A stretch of 64,000 nt of DNA, taken from positions 682,001-746,000 of the forward strand of contig NW_024037374.1 in NCBI RefSeq assembly GCF_015832195.1, given 5' to 3'. A program made the position numbers and the translations under genes. Numbering within the stretch: the first letter of the stretch is position 1; every line of letters starts with the position of its first letter. Below the pieces are notes generated by a model. It was not told the origin of the DNA. It saw nothing but the letters and a program-made list of their open reading frames with translations, and ran no database searches. Below, piece by piece: positions 21,225-31,262 of this stretch. This DNA comes from Motacilla alba alba. Taxonomy: Eukaryota > Chordata > Aves > Passeriformes > Motacillidae.

Positions 21225-21235
21225 TAGCCAAATGC
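21225..21235 (+). pseudogene. 28S target remnant after R2 unit 2
   Basis: TAGCCAAATGC, the first 11 bases of 28S after the R2 cleavage site, then an abrupt change to ERVL gag sequence. The rest of this 28S copy is deleted. Confidence 0.85.
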
Positions 21236-22349
21236 TACTTAAGGAATTGGAAAGGAATTTGGGACCCTTGACCCAGGACAGAGGTATGAATCAGGTATTC
21301 ATAAGGGAGCCAGGGTCCCTTTCCCTCTGGGAGTGGCTTTTAATAAGAGTCAGAGAGAGGTTTGTCCACAGGGAGGGAATGCAGGAGCACCACCATAGGA
21401 TGTGCTGGAAGACCCTTGAAGAAAGCATCCAACAGCTGAGAGAAGTGGCAGTATTGGAGGAACTCTTTGGGAGAGATGGACAGCATGATCATGACCCCGA
21501 GACATGGTCAGGTGCACAGGGCAAATGTTGTGGAGTCTGGCACATCTGGGGCCATCTCAATACACCACCTTCATTGCAGCGATTGATGCTGATACCAACC
21601 GAGAGACAGCGGGTTCTGTCAGCAACAAGCTTAGAAATGATGAGAGTATGATCAATGGCCCAATGCAGGCTCATGTCTCTGCTGTGATCAGGGACTTCAA
21701 AGAGGAGATGAGGGAGATGAAGGAGGAGGTGAGGAAGATCAATGCAGCACCCGTGCGAGTCACAAGCCCCAGAATCAGAGCCCAATGTCCCCAGCTAGAG
21801 AGAGAGGGTACACCCCACGGGCTGACCTGTGGTTCTTTCTGTGTGACCATGGGGAAGACATGGGAAGGTGGGATGGGAAACCCACTTCTGTCCTGACAAC
21901 TCAAAGGGAGCACTCACCGAGGGAGTTCCACTAAAGTGAAGGTAGCCTCAGCCTCCCATGACCGAGCTGCCAAGTATGATCTGTCAGATCCCCTTGAAGG
22001 AACCTCTAGTATGTGTGCCCAGGAAAGAAATAATAACCAGGGTTAGAGGGGCCCTGCCTCTAGCCCAGAAGAGGCGCAGGAAAACCGTATTTTCTGAATG
22101 GTGTGGATCTGATGTCCTGGCACATCAAAGCCACAAAAATATGAAGTGTTAGTTGATACTGGTGTGCAGTGTACCCCAATGCCATTGGGATATGTGGGGG
22201 CAGAACCTAGTTCCATTGCTGGGGTGATGGGGGGATCGCAGCAATTGACCCTGTTGGAAGCTGAGGTGAGCCTGGGTGGGAAGGAGTGGCAGAAACATCC
22301 TATTGTAACCAGCCCGGAGGTCCTGTATATTCTTATTGTATTGCACTAA
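21236..22349 (+). pseudogene. gag-pro: ERVL-like gag and protease fragment
   Basis: A second ERVL-like copy. It has capsid-type Gag (REPGSLSLWEWLLIRVRERF, ESIQQLREVAVLEELFGRDG), a charged coiled-coil tail (DFKEEMREMKEEVRKI) and, after a decayed linker, protease at 22,146-22,349 (LVDTGVQC, GVMGGSQQL). The D-T-G active site is kept here, unlike in the 4.9-kb provirus. Stops and frameshifts divide the pieces. The upstream part is lost at the 28S remnant; RT, integrase and LTRs are absent. Confidence 0.8.
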
Positions 22350-22659
22350 ATAGTTTATTTAGTTGTTGTTTTGCACTGAGTTTGGTATTTTGCACTGAAT
22401 AGTATGTTTGTATACTCATGGGATTCCCGTCTCATATCACATGGTCTTCCCTTCTCCCCTAAGCCCCAGTGGAGGTGCTCTCTCCCTGGTCTACTCCTCC
22501 CCTTGCCCCTCTCCTCAGTTGTATTCCATTGGCTGTGGTCCTTTTCCTCTGCTCCCCTTCCCCTGGGTTTAAAATCTCATGCCATCAGACATTCCCTCTC
22601 TCTCCTCCCTGGGACACCATCTTCTTTCCCAGATGGTTCCTATCCAGAATAAACTGGGA
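22350..22659 (+). mobile_element. Probable LTR fragment
   Basis: AT-rich start, C/T-rich middle and AATAAA in CCAGAATAAACTGGG (about 22,647), the composition of a U3-R segment in plus orientation. It separates class III pro from class II integrase. Termini not found. Confidence 0.4.
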
Positions 22660-23025
22660 CTCTGGTCTTGAGAGGAAAGAATTGTTTGGCTGTGCATGCC
22701 AAACAGCACCTGGTGCAAGCCTTTTCAGTGTTTGGGATGCCTAGGGGGATTAAGACTGACATTGGCCCAGAGTACACCTCCAAGGAGTTGCTAGAGTTTG
22801 TCCAGCAGTAGGGGGTGGAGCAGAAAACAGGCATTCCCCACTCCCCCACAGGCCAAGCTGCAATTGAGTGTGCCCACCATGCACTCAACCAAGTCCTGGC
22901 TAGGCAGACAGTTCAGCAGCATGGATGGCACCACAACAAAAGCTCTGCAAAGCCATGTTTACCATCAATTTTCTGAATTGTTAATTTGAGAATATGAGTC
23001 CTCCAGTGGTACGGCATTTTCACAG
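22660..23025 (+). pseudogene. pol: Class II (ERVK-like) integrase fragment
   Basis: Encodes part of the integrase core: FGMPRGIKTDIGPEYTSKEL (second catalytic Asp in KTDIGPEY, Asn lost to Ile) and KTGIPHSPTGQAAIECAHHA (catalytic Glu in IE). A stop falls between the two blocks. The upstream pol is missing. A solo LTR interrupts it at 23,026, and its C-terminal domain resumes at 24,439. Confidence 0.78.
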
Positions 23026-24433
23026 TGTCATGGTTTGGCGCTGGCCCAATGCCAGTGCCCCCATGAAAACATATTTTCCCTGGTGTCTGCTGTGAGATGC
23101 GATCAGAGACAGAGCAAAGCAGGCCTCTACTTATGAACAAAGAAAAAAACTTTATTATCATATAACTACAATAAAATGAACACACAGAGCAGAATGGAAA
23201 CCTTTCACACATTTCTCCTCCCCCCACTCAATTTCCCACAGAATAACACAAAACCTTAGATCTTTATCCAGTCCATCACCCTTCAAATAATCAACTCAGT
23301 CCATCTCCACCCTTCCGACAATCACCCCTCATTTCATCAAGGAGAGATGAGTCTCTCTTGCACCACAGGCAATTTCCCCTGGAAACACAGCCGGATCCAG
23401 TTGTGTTTCCATGTCACTCAGCAACCACCTTCGTGACTTCTTCCTTCCATGTTCAGTGCTCTCACGACTGCACATGGACCAGAGCTGCTTTTAGGGTTTC
23501 CCTTTTCAAGGATGCTCCGCCCAGTTCCAGGAGAAAACGACAGTCTCTCACCTTTTCAGGACACTAGTCCCCCCCAATATTTCACCCCCTGGGGCCGAGG
23601 GGTCTCGAGAGCACCATCACCTCATCACCTGTCGTCTCCGCTCACATCACTCCTTTGGCACCAAGCCATCGCCTCCCCCTAAAATGCAGTCTCTGTATTA
23701 CAGGAAAGGTTCTGTTCATGGCCATACAAGAAAAGTCCAGCCAAAAGCCACTCCATCATCTCCTCCACCTAGGATTCTTCTCAACTTCTCTCGGTCCTTT
23801 TTTCACTTGCACAGCTTACACCACACTTGCGCATTTCCTCTTACTTTATCCCTGTCTCTCTTCTCCTTCAGCTCCCGGAGGATCAGCATTTGCAAGGTTT
23901 CCATCATCCCACAGAAGGGTTAAAATCACAGTCTCTACTCGTCCAGAACTCCCACGCTGGCTCTGCCGGGCACTCTTCCCACTGCCCCCCTTCCCTTCTC
24001 GGCCAGGCCAGTGCTATCAAATTTCAAGGTAGCACTGGCAGCTCTCTCTCTCTCTCTCCCTCATGGGAAAGGGGGGCTGCCCGATGCCTCACTGAGTTCT
24101 TCCACCCTTCCATAATCTGTGGGGAACTCACTCTTGCCCTGCCGGGGCCAGGGGCCTTCACATCCCTTCCTTGCCCAAGGCTCCGGCCTACCTCCCTCCG
24201 GCCTCGTGGCCTCTCCTCCCCCGCCCAGCCCGCAGCTGGGCAGGGGAGGTCTGACCTCTCCATACACCGGAACCAAGAGAGCGTTCTCCTGGGAGTTCCT
24301 TGCTTTTAACCCCTGTGTTCTCAGAGGCGTATCCATATCCTCAATGGTCAAACCAGGTGCCAATATTCACATCTGAGCACCTATTGGTTTGACCACCACC
24401 TCCCAAAAACTCACTTCCTCTCAAACCACGACA
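23026..24433 (-). mobile_element. Solo LTR, 1.4 kb, in class II integrase
   Basis: Terminal inverted repeats TGTCATGGTTTG and CAAACCACGACA. A perfect 5-bp duplication CACAG flanks it (23,021-23,025 and 24,434-24,438). AACTTTATTATC near 23,150 is a reverse poly(A) signal, so it is on the minus strand. A shorter copy is at 31,263-32,398. The plus-strand open frames inside it are not genes. Confidence 0.9.
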
Positions 24434-24438
24434 CACAG

Positions 24439-25080
24439 TAACAATCGGTTTAAGTTGTCACAGCGTCCACCAGTCCTCATTAAGGACTCAGAAACTTGGG
24501 AAACCAAGGGTCCTTATGAGCTCGTTACCTGGGGGCATGGCTATGTGTGTTTGTCCACCCCCACAGGCCTGTGACGGATACCCCAAAAGTGTGTAAAACC
24601 TTATATCCCCAAAAATCCAGCACCAGCAGAAGGGAATAAAAAGCAAGCAACTGTCGCCTCAAAAAGAAGACGCTGCTGGAAAGAGCAGGAAAAATCCTCC
24701 TAAAATATTTGGTTACATTCTGGCAGAACCCTGAACTTTAATGTGTTTTTCCTTTTAGAGAAGAAAATCTACCTCCCACTCAACCTCATGATAAGCCCTG
24801 TCCGAGTTGTCATCCTGTTAGCATTGAGCAGTCTGACAGCCATGTGGATCATCCCTAAGCCACGAACATCTGGGTGACCCTGGCACGGACGCTCCACAGG
24901 AAAATATATGCCTGTCCACTGCAGCAGCAAGATACCCAATGTCTACCTGCCTGGTAGGGATTCCGTTGTAAGCTGGAGAGTTTCCAGCCAAGTTTGACAC
25001 AGATGTCTGACCCAGGTCCCAGATCACACCACATACAACTACAAAAAACCTGTCACCTACCCAGGTGCCACTTTGTTATA
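24439..25080 (+). pseudogene. pol-env: Integrase C-terminus and env start, class II ERV
   Basis: 24,460-24,573 encodes the integrase C-terminal domain (RPPVLIKDSETWETKGPYEL, YVCLSTPTGL) and a stop. From about 24,640 an Arg/Lys-rich segment (SKRRRCWKEQEKSS) and a hydrophobic stretch (SPVRVVILLALSSLTAMWII) look like the envelope leader, followed by broken surface-subunit sequence to about 25,080. The minus-strand provirus at 27.4-34.5 kb has lost exactly this envelope part. Confidence 0.65.
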
Positions 25081-25089
25081 GGTATGAGG

Positions 25090-25705
25090 CCCTGGATGAG
25101 GAGGGTCAGCCAGATGACGCAGAAAATAATCTGCTCAGTGAGCCTCCCAATTACACTTTATTTATCAGACAGATCACTACCTCTAGCATTAAAAAAGAAG
25201 GGTAGTCATGGTAGGTGACTCCCTTCTGAGGGGAATAGAGGGCCTTGTGTGTCAACTGAACCCATCCCACAGGGAGGTCTGTTGCCTCCCTGGGGCCCAG
25301 GCATGGGATATTACTGAGAGAGACTCCATGGGCTGATTCAGCCCTCTGATTATTACCCATTGTTGATACTCCAGGCTGGAAGTGATGAGACTGAAAAGAA
25401 GAGCACCAAGGCAATTAAAATGGACTATAGGGCTCTGGGTCGAGTGGTTGATAGGGCAGGAGCAGAGATGTTTTCCTCAGTCCCTTTGGCGGCAGAGACA
25501 AATGATGAAAGGAGAGCCCACATTACCAACTAGTCGCTCAAGGGTTGATGTCATCAGCAGAATTTTGGGTTCTTTGATCATGGGGTAATTTTCACGGCAC
25601 CTGGCCTGCTGGAGCCAGACAGGCTCTGTTGGAACCCTGGATGCTGAGAATTTTAAACTTTCTGTGCCTGTGCCGAAAAGCACAGACCCACAAGGCATTT
25701 GACTT
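25090..25705 (+). pseudogene. CR1 LINE ORF1 fragment
   Basis: Encodes an esterase-like block typical of CR1 ORF1: GDSLLRGIEGLVCQLNPSHR, EVCCLPGAQAWDIT, then FPQSLWRQ and RVDVISRILGSLIMG over shifted frames. CR1 is the main avian LINE; ORF1 is its accessory RNA-binding/esterase protein. The fragment is interrupted at 25,711 by a solo LTR, after which CR1 ORF2 follows in the same orientation. Confidence 0.72.
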
Positions 25706-25710
25706 GAGGC

Positions 25711-26169
25711 TGTGGGGAAGGCTTCCGAAATTGATTGATAGCACTGGGATTATGGGTGTGTAGTTGGTTAGAAGTGTGTAATATCACAGGGTAGAAAACT
25801 TAAAGAGTTTGGGGTTTCAGAATATAGTAATAAATATGAAGCAAGATGGAGGTTTTAGGGCAGAGACAGGTTGTTCTTCTTTACCTTCTTCTTCTGGTGA
25901 TATTTTGTAATTGGACAGAATAGTCCACCTTGTGGGCTTTGAGTGATCAGTTATTGGGTTAAAAGAGAAAATAATTTAGGTGTCATTTCTTAATTGGACT
26001 GTTTAGCCTTAAAAGACCTTGTAACAAGAGATAGTTAGCCATTTTGTGCCTTGCTAATGAAAGACTGCAGAACTCATGGCTGTAAGGCTGTAACATTGAT
26101 AAGAAACAATAAACATCTGAATCTGAACACAAACTATCATCTCAAATGCCTTCAATTCTGACCTCCACA
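25711..26169 (+). mobile_element. Solo LTR inserted in CR1
   Basis: 459 bp, TGTGGGGAAGG to CCTCCACA, with near-perfect duplication GAGGC / GAGGT (25,706-25,710; 26,170-26,174). AATAAA is at 26,108-26,113. Removing it brings CR1 ORF1 next to ORF2. Confidence 0.8.
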
Positions 26170-26174
26170 GAGGT

Positions 26175-27008
26175 AGAAAAAGGAAGAAGAGAATCCACAA
26201 GGCACCATCTATCTATTAAGGGAGAAAGGAATTTAGCCCATGAACTGGCAGAACCATTGAGAGGGCTTTAGACTGGGTTTGAAGGGGAAAGAGGTTGCAA
26301 CTGGGCTCTCCAGAAGCAAGCCCAAGGGTGGTAAGCCAGAGTCAGGAGTGAAATCAGCAGCTCAGCTGAACTGCATGTATACTAATGCATGCAGCATGGT
26401 AACAAGAAGAGCTGGAAGCCATGGTAGAGCAGCAAAGCTATGATGTAGTCACCATCACAGAAATGTGGTGGGATGACTTGCATAAGTGGAGTGCTGCACT
26501 GGATGCTACAAGCTCTCCAGAAGAGACAGGAGAGGGAGGGGAGGTGGAGGATGGCCCTTTATATTAGGGAGGCTTTTGATGCCTTGGAAATTGAAACTAA
26601 TGAGGATGAAGTTGAATGCCTATGAGTAAGAATTAGGGGGTGGGCCAACAAGGCCGACATCCTTCTGGGAGTTTTGTTATCCAACACCCAGCCAGGAAGA
26701 AGAGGTGGATAAGTTACTCTACAAGCAGCTGGAGGATGTTTCAAGATTACCAGCCCTTGTTCTTGTAGGCGACTTTAACCTACCAGACATCTGCTGGGAA
26801 CTTTACACAGCAGAGAAGAGGCAGTCCAGGAGGTTCTTAGAGTGTGTGGAGGACTTCTTGTCAGAGCTGGTGAGTGAGCCCACCAGGGGAGGGACTATGC
26901 TAGACCTGCTGTTTGCAAATAGAGATGGGCTGGTGAGAGATGTGATGGTTGGAGGCTGCTTGGGGCACAGTGGTACAGAGTTTTCAATATTTGATGAAAT
27001 AAGGATGT
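26175..27008 (+). pseudogene. CR1 LINE ORF2, endonuclease part
   Basis: The N-terminal APE-type endonuclease of CR1 ORF2: LNCMYTNACSM, YDVVTITEMWWDD, then in the open frame 26,705-27,052 LVLVGDFNLPDICW (catalytic GDFN), a LDLLFANRDGLV block and GHSGTEFSI at the position of the usual S-D-H block. Frameshifts and stops occur before 26,705. Homology ends about 27,008 and the RT domain is missing. CR1 copies usually keep the 3' end, so retaining this 5' part is somewhat unusual. Confidence 0.85.
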
Positions 27009-27064
27009 GTTGCAGGGACAATGACTTTGACTACCTGGAGTTCTGCCTCTAGTCATCCTTCCAG

Positions 27065-27272
27065 TGTCTCATTCTTGTGGCCACCGATGTCAGCATCCTG
27101 GTCAAGTATTTCACCTGCTTCACCAAAGAAGGATTTTCTTCCCTGATCAGGTTCATCTTCATTTCTGATGCTTTCAAGATGATCAAGCTGGCAGATCATT
27201 ATCCTCTCAACTCCCAGTTCAAGGTGGACTGTATCAGAAATGACTCTTGTGCCTGTAAACCACTAGATCCAG
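27065..27272 (+). other. Exon-like open segment of unknown origin
   Basis: Bounded by a CTTCCAG acceptor and GGTAAGG donor, 208 nt, open from first base to last (phase 0 in, phase 1 out). The peptide is rich in Phe, Ile and Cys ([20 protein letters not shown], then [12 protein letters not shown]). I do not recognise it. It follows directly on truncated CR1 sequence, so it may be a captured host exon or chance. No partner exon was found before the provirus at 27,388. Confidence 0.3.
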
Positions 27273-27387
27273 GTAAGGGAGTGTTCATTATCTCTCCAGT
27301 TTGTAGGTAGGAGGTGGCCTTTGCTCTCCTTTCCCCTTGTGCTGCAGCCTAGATAAGAGGTAGATTATTCCATCTTTAGCGGTTGCC

Positions 27388-27766
27388 TGTCGGATCGGCG
27401 GGAGAAATGCGGCACGCAATATGAGTGATCAGCAAATCTCAAACTTCATTGATAGGCACACATATTTATATTGGTGTTAATGAAACTAATACATATTGCA
27501 AAAAGTGAGCTCATGATTGGTTAGTTACTTATCAGCCAGCTACACCTACTTTTGCATTCTTGTGGGTATAGTGTTACAGCTTTTCTGTGTTTCTTCATAT
27601 TTCTAACCAAAGATCTTCCTCCTTATCCTGTTGTTGCACCAAGGGCACAGTGTCCTTGCCTTATACTAATTGCTGACTCCTATACCTGTCTCCTTCTTGC
27701 TTAACCAATGGTATTATGCCGCCGTGACCTTTCTCAGCTAGCCAACTGTCCACAAAATCCTCCACA
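27388..27766 (-). mobile_element. 3' LTR of the class II provirus
   Basis: Minus-strand start TGTGGAGGATTTTGTGGACA at 27,766. It matches 34,139-34,518 along its length. The reverse TATA/poly(A) region is AT-rich (about 27,455-27,500). The end of the env frame runs into it and stops at 27,661. Confidence 0.9.
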
Positions 27767-28338
27767 CTTCCCCCGTTTTTCTGTTGAACAAGCATGGTCT
27801 GATTAAATGCAGCAGATATCATCCTCTGCACCATGTTCTGTAAGCATATGCAGAAACAAGGCAAAATTAACACTACTAACAAAGCTATAATGCCTACAAT
27901 AATGCTAACCTTGACAATAGAGCGTAACCACGATCCCAGGCCTAAAGATTTGAGCCATCCATCGATATCGAATCCTGATTCTACCTGTAAGTTTCCAGTT
28001 AACCTGAGCAACTCAGAGAGCTGGGAGTGGATGGACTGCGAATGATCAGAGAGGTTCATGCAACACATACCCTCAAATTCTTCACAGCCATGGCCTTGTG
28101 CAAGTAAAAGGAAGTCAATTGCAGCCCTATTTTGAAGCGTTGCATGACAAATAGAATCAACATCAAGCAAAAGGCTAGAAAGTGCCAAAGAGGTGGCATT
28201 GGTTTGTTTAGCAAGCCAGCATCCTAACTTATTTAAAATGGCATGGGCACCTGCTGCCGATACCCCTGGAGTAAAAAAGGCTGCTGCCACTATGGACCCT
28301 GGGGACCAAAATTTTCTAACACAGCTGCTCGGGTCCAT
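27661..28338 (-). CDS. env: Envelope TM subunit, open frame, SU deleted
   Basis: A 225-codon open frame. In order: hydrophobic fusion-peptide-like segment (SIVAAAFFTPGVSAAGA), heptad region, a conserved LQNRAAIDFLLL-type element with the C-x6-CC motif CEEFEGMCC at about residues 84-92, a WLKSLGLGSWL segment, a transmembrane helix (VSIIVGIIALLVVLILPCFC, about residues 143-162) and a cytoplasmic tail whose end lies in the LTR. The motif is that of alpha/gamma-type transmembrane envelope proteins. The entire surface subunit and its furin site are missing: the frame starts inside the end of integrase, implying a deletion. Without SU it could not mediate receptor-dependent entry. Confidence 0.85.
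   Translation of the reverse strand: MDPSSCVRKFWSPGSIVAAAFFTPGVSAAGAHAILNKLGCWLAKQTNATSLALSSLLLDVDSICHATLQNRAAIDFLLLAQGHGCEEFEGMCCMNLSDHSQSIHSQLSELLRLTGNLQVESGFDIDGWLKSLGLGSWLRSIVKVSIIVGIIALLVVLILPCFCICLQNMVQRMISAAFNQTMLVQQKNGGSVEDFVDSWLAEKGHGGIIPLVKQEGDRYRSQQLV
27767..27780 (-). other. Polypurine tract
   Basis: Minus strand AAAAACGGGGGAAG immediately precedes the 3' LTR, the standard primer site for plus-strand synthesis. Confidence 0.85.
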
Positions 28339-29837
28339 TTAGCAGGTACCCACAAGGATCCTGTAGGGGTAGAAACACAGAGGTATCTGCAGCCCCAATA
28401 TAATACCTTAGCAGGACCTTGCCATTGTCCTGTCTTGGGATCTCTGAATTTTACCCACATCTCCTGCCTCACACTATCTTTCTCTTGTACATAATGATGA
28501 ATTACGGCAGGGACTTTGCTTTCCCCAAAAACACACAAATGATTCAAAACAAATAGGCACCTTAGCAATCTTTCTTGCGGCTCTCTAATACCTGTGTATT
28601 TACCTAGATATCTTTTCAAGGTACCATTAGCTCTTTCTACGAACGCCTGTCCTGTCGGGGAGTTAGGGATGCCTGTCACGTGTTCTATCCCCCACATTTG
28701 CATGAACTGCTTTATTCTTTTGCTGCAGTAAGCAGACCCGTTATCTGTCTTGATGCACCATGACACTCCCATTACTGCAAAGCAGCTACTGAGATGCCTG
28801 TCTACATGCCCGGCCTTCTCACCTGTCTGTGCTGTGGCCCATATAAAATGACTATAGGTATCTATAGTAACATGCACATACTTTAACCTCCCAAACTCAG
28901 CAACATGTGTGACATCCATTTGCCAGGTCTCATTTGTATTCAGCCCTCTGGGGTTAACTCCCAGACCTAGCCCGCAGCCCCCATTATGATGGCTACATAT
29001 GGGACAGGCTTTGACTATTGCCCGTGCCTCTTCCATAGATATCTGAAATTCTCTATGGAGACCTTTTGCATTTTGGTGAAATATGGAGTGTGCCTTCCTG
29101 GCTATAGTCTGCCTGGGAATTGGAGTCACTTGTGTGATTGAGACTAGCTTATCTGCTTGTGCATGACCCTTTCCTAGACCAATATCCCATTTGTGACTTC
29201 TGATATGGATAACAGAGAAAGGATATTTTCTCAACTTAATTGCCCTCTGTAACTGTATAAACAGCTCATGTAACCTCCTGTTTTGAACCTCTTTTATAGA
29301 GGCATCTTCTATTCGCTCACATACTCCTGCAACATACAAAGAATCTGTCACTATATTGAGAAGCCCAGAAAAATGCATCATGGCCCAAACAACAGCCAGT
29401 AACTCCATAGTTTGTAAAGTATCCGATTTGGAGGCCTGGAGAATCTGATGGTGCCATTGTCCCTTTTCCTGCCAAGTCGCTGCTGCAGTTCTGGATTTTC
29501 TTCCTGCATCCGTGTAGGCTGTGATGGCATCCGACGGGTTTCTGTGACCTTTTGGGCATTGCATCCAACCCCACTGCCCTATCCAGTTCAACGGTATATT
29601 GGGAATATCATCAGTGGCGATCACGCTTCTGGCCCCCAACAGCGCCTCTTGTAATTCCATACTGTTTATCAGGTACCAGGTCAATGTATCTTTCTTCATT
29701 GGTATTGGTGTCTGATCAGGCTCCTTTCCCGTAATCTGTAGCGCCCGTTCACGACCCTTTTTGAGCAAATCAGCCAAAATTTCAATTTTTTGAAAAAGGG
29801 TCTTATGCTGTTGAAGTGGAGGAGATATCCATTCCAA
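28290..29837 (-). CDS. pol: RNase H and integrase, intact 515-codon frame
   Basis: The longest undisturbed coding frame in the window. RNase H at about residues 108-250: YTDAGRKS (Asp), TMELLAVVWAM (Glu), VTDSLYVAG (Asp), then AQADKL (Asp). Integrase follows with HHCC (HQNAKGLHREF ... CPICSHH), DDE core WQMDVTH / KTDNGSAYCS / QAFVERANGTLK with all three acidic residues present, and a C-terminal SH3-like domain ending WVPAKWTRA. Both would normally be parts of one Pol polyprotein; upstream RT is frameshifted, so this is a free fragment. The ATG used to delimit it is not a native start. Confidence 0.9.
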   Translation of the reverse strand: MEWISPPLQQHKTLFQKIEILADLLKKGRERALQITGKEPDQTPIPMKKDTLTWYLINSMELQEALLGARSVIATDDIPNIPLNWIGQWGWMQCPKGHRNPSDAITAYTDAGRKSRTAAATWQEKGQWHHQILQASKSDTLQTMELLAVVWAMMHFSGLLNIVTDSLYVAGVCERIEDASIKEVQNRRLHELFIQLQRAIKLRKYPFSVIHIRSHKWDIGLGKGHAQADKLVSITQVTPIPRQTIARKAHSIFHQNAKGLHREFQISMEEARAIVKACPICSHHNGGCGLGLGVNPRGLNTNETWQMDVTHVAEFGRLKYVHVTIDTYSHFIWATAQTGEKAGHVDRHLSSCFAVMGVSWCIKTDNGSAYCSKRIKQFMQMWGIEHVTGIPNSPTGQAFVERANGTLKRYLGKYTGIREPQERLLRCLFVLNHLCVFGESKVPAVIHHYVQEKDSVRQEMWVKFRDPKTGQWQGPAKVLYWGCRYLCVSTPTGSLWVPAKWTRAAVLENFGPQGP

Positions 29838-30874
29838 GGCCCACGCCTCCCCCGTTCTTCTGTCTTGCTGAGTAAGTGCACCCAGTAAATATTTAGTTCC
29901 ACACCAGACTGTCAGCTGTATAGGGAGGTTAAGATCTCATCTCTGGACACTGCCCTGTGTCACACAGTCCATTATCTGTTGAAGCGCCTTTACCTGCTCA
30001 GAGGTTATATGGACAGGCTGTGCCAGATCAGTTCCTTTTAGTAAAGGTCGAAGTTCATCCAATAACTCATTTGGGATGCCCACAATCGGGCGCAGCCATT
30101 GCAGATCACCAAGTAACCTTTGTGCATCATGCAATGTATGTATTTTAACATTCAATTGCAGTTTCTGGGGGGTAACAACCTGACCAGTAAGTGACTATCC
30201 TAGATATTTCCAGGGTGCAGATAATTGAATTTTTTCATGAGCTACAACCAACCCATGTAGTTTCAGAGCATCATGTATTTTTTGAATTTGTTGACCTGTA
30301 AAAGGTTGAGGCTGAGCAAATAAAATATCATCCATATAATGATAAATGATGGTGTCGGACCAGGCTTGCCGCAAAGGTTGTAAAGCATTGTCAACATACA
30401 GTTGACACAAGGTGGGCTGTTGCGCATGCCCTGTGGAAGAGTAACCCATTCGAACCTCTTGTCTGGCTCTTCCCTATTTAAAGCTGGTAAAGTAAAAGCA
30501 AACCTTCGGGTATCTCTAGGGTGAAGAGCAATAGTAAAAAAGCAGTCCTTAAGATCTACAATCAACAGTGGCCAGTCCTTTGGCAACATAGCTGGGTTAG
30601 GTAAAGCTAGCTGTAAGGCTCCCATATGTTCCATTTGTTCATTCACAGCCCTTAGATCATTTAACAACCGATACTTTCCCGATTTCTTTTTAATGACAAA
30701 AATAGGGGTATTCCATGGGCTTGTTGACAACTGTAAATGACCTTGCTTATATTGTTCTTGTACTAGTATATGTGCTTGTTCCAGACTTTCCCTTTTTAAC
30801 AGCCATTGCTTAACCCACACTGGAACATCCGTGGTCCAGGTCAGTGGGATTGGGAAAGTCCACGCAATAGCCAC
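29838..30874 (-). pseudogene. pol: Reverse transcriptase, frameshifted
   Basis: Fingers and palm at 30,440-30,874 ([66 protein letters not shown] with the first catalytic Asp, and the LPQGM block). A frameshift near 30,440 is followed by [11 protein letters not shown] (YMDD box) in 30,195-30,449. After a stop at 30,195 the thumb resumes in 29,937-30,155 (LLGDLQWLRPIVGIPNELL). Motifs are the class II YMDD type. Catalytic residues persist but frames are broken at two or more points. Confidence 0.88.
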
Positions 30875-31256
30875 TAGCCCAAAGGGTGCTCATTTGTCAG
30901 CACTACTCTCATTTGAGCCAAAATGTCCCGACCAATAAGGCACTGCACAGTAGGGGGCAAAGGTACAACTGAGAAAACACTCCGTAAAGTCTTTCCATCA
31001 ATAGTTACAGATAACATAGTTGACTTTCTTGCAAGCGTTAAGCCCCTAACCCCGGTAACTGTCACTGTGGTCAGCTGTAATGGCCAGTTATGGGGCCAGC
31101 AATCTGGACTAATAATGCTGGAGTCTGCACCAGTATCTAATAAACCTTCCAAGGTTTGTGTCCCACCCTGATACTCTATTATTACAGCGCGCTTTGGCCG
31201 ATCATTCAAATTCATTGTTAGTAAAGTAAGTCCTCCAGTGGAACCAAAGCCTTGTT
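30874..31256 (-). pseudogene. pro: Retroviral protease, class II provirus
   Basis: The frame encodes LEGLLDTGADSSIISPDCW with an intact D-T-G active site, TVTVTGVRGL (flap side) and CLIGRDILAQM (late GRD helix). It is the C-terminal part of a longer open frame whose first ~40 codons lie in the inserted LTR and are not protease. The N-terminal part lies beyond that LTR, next to the dUTPase sequence. The domain itself looks undamaged. Confidence 0.85.
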
Positions 31257-31262
31257 CTCCCC

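Noticed and set aside
27661..28338. Domesticated (syncytin-like) envelope gene
   Set aside because: The frame is open but lacks the surface subunit and furin site, and its tail lies in the LTR. Nothing shows host use.
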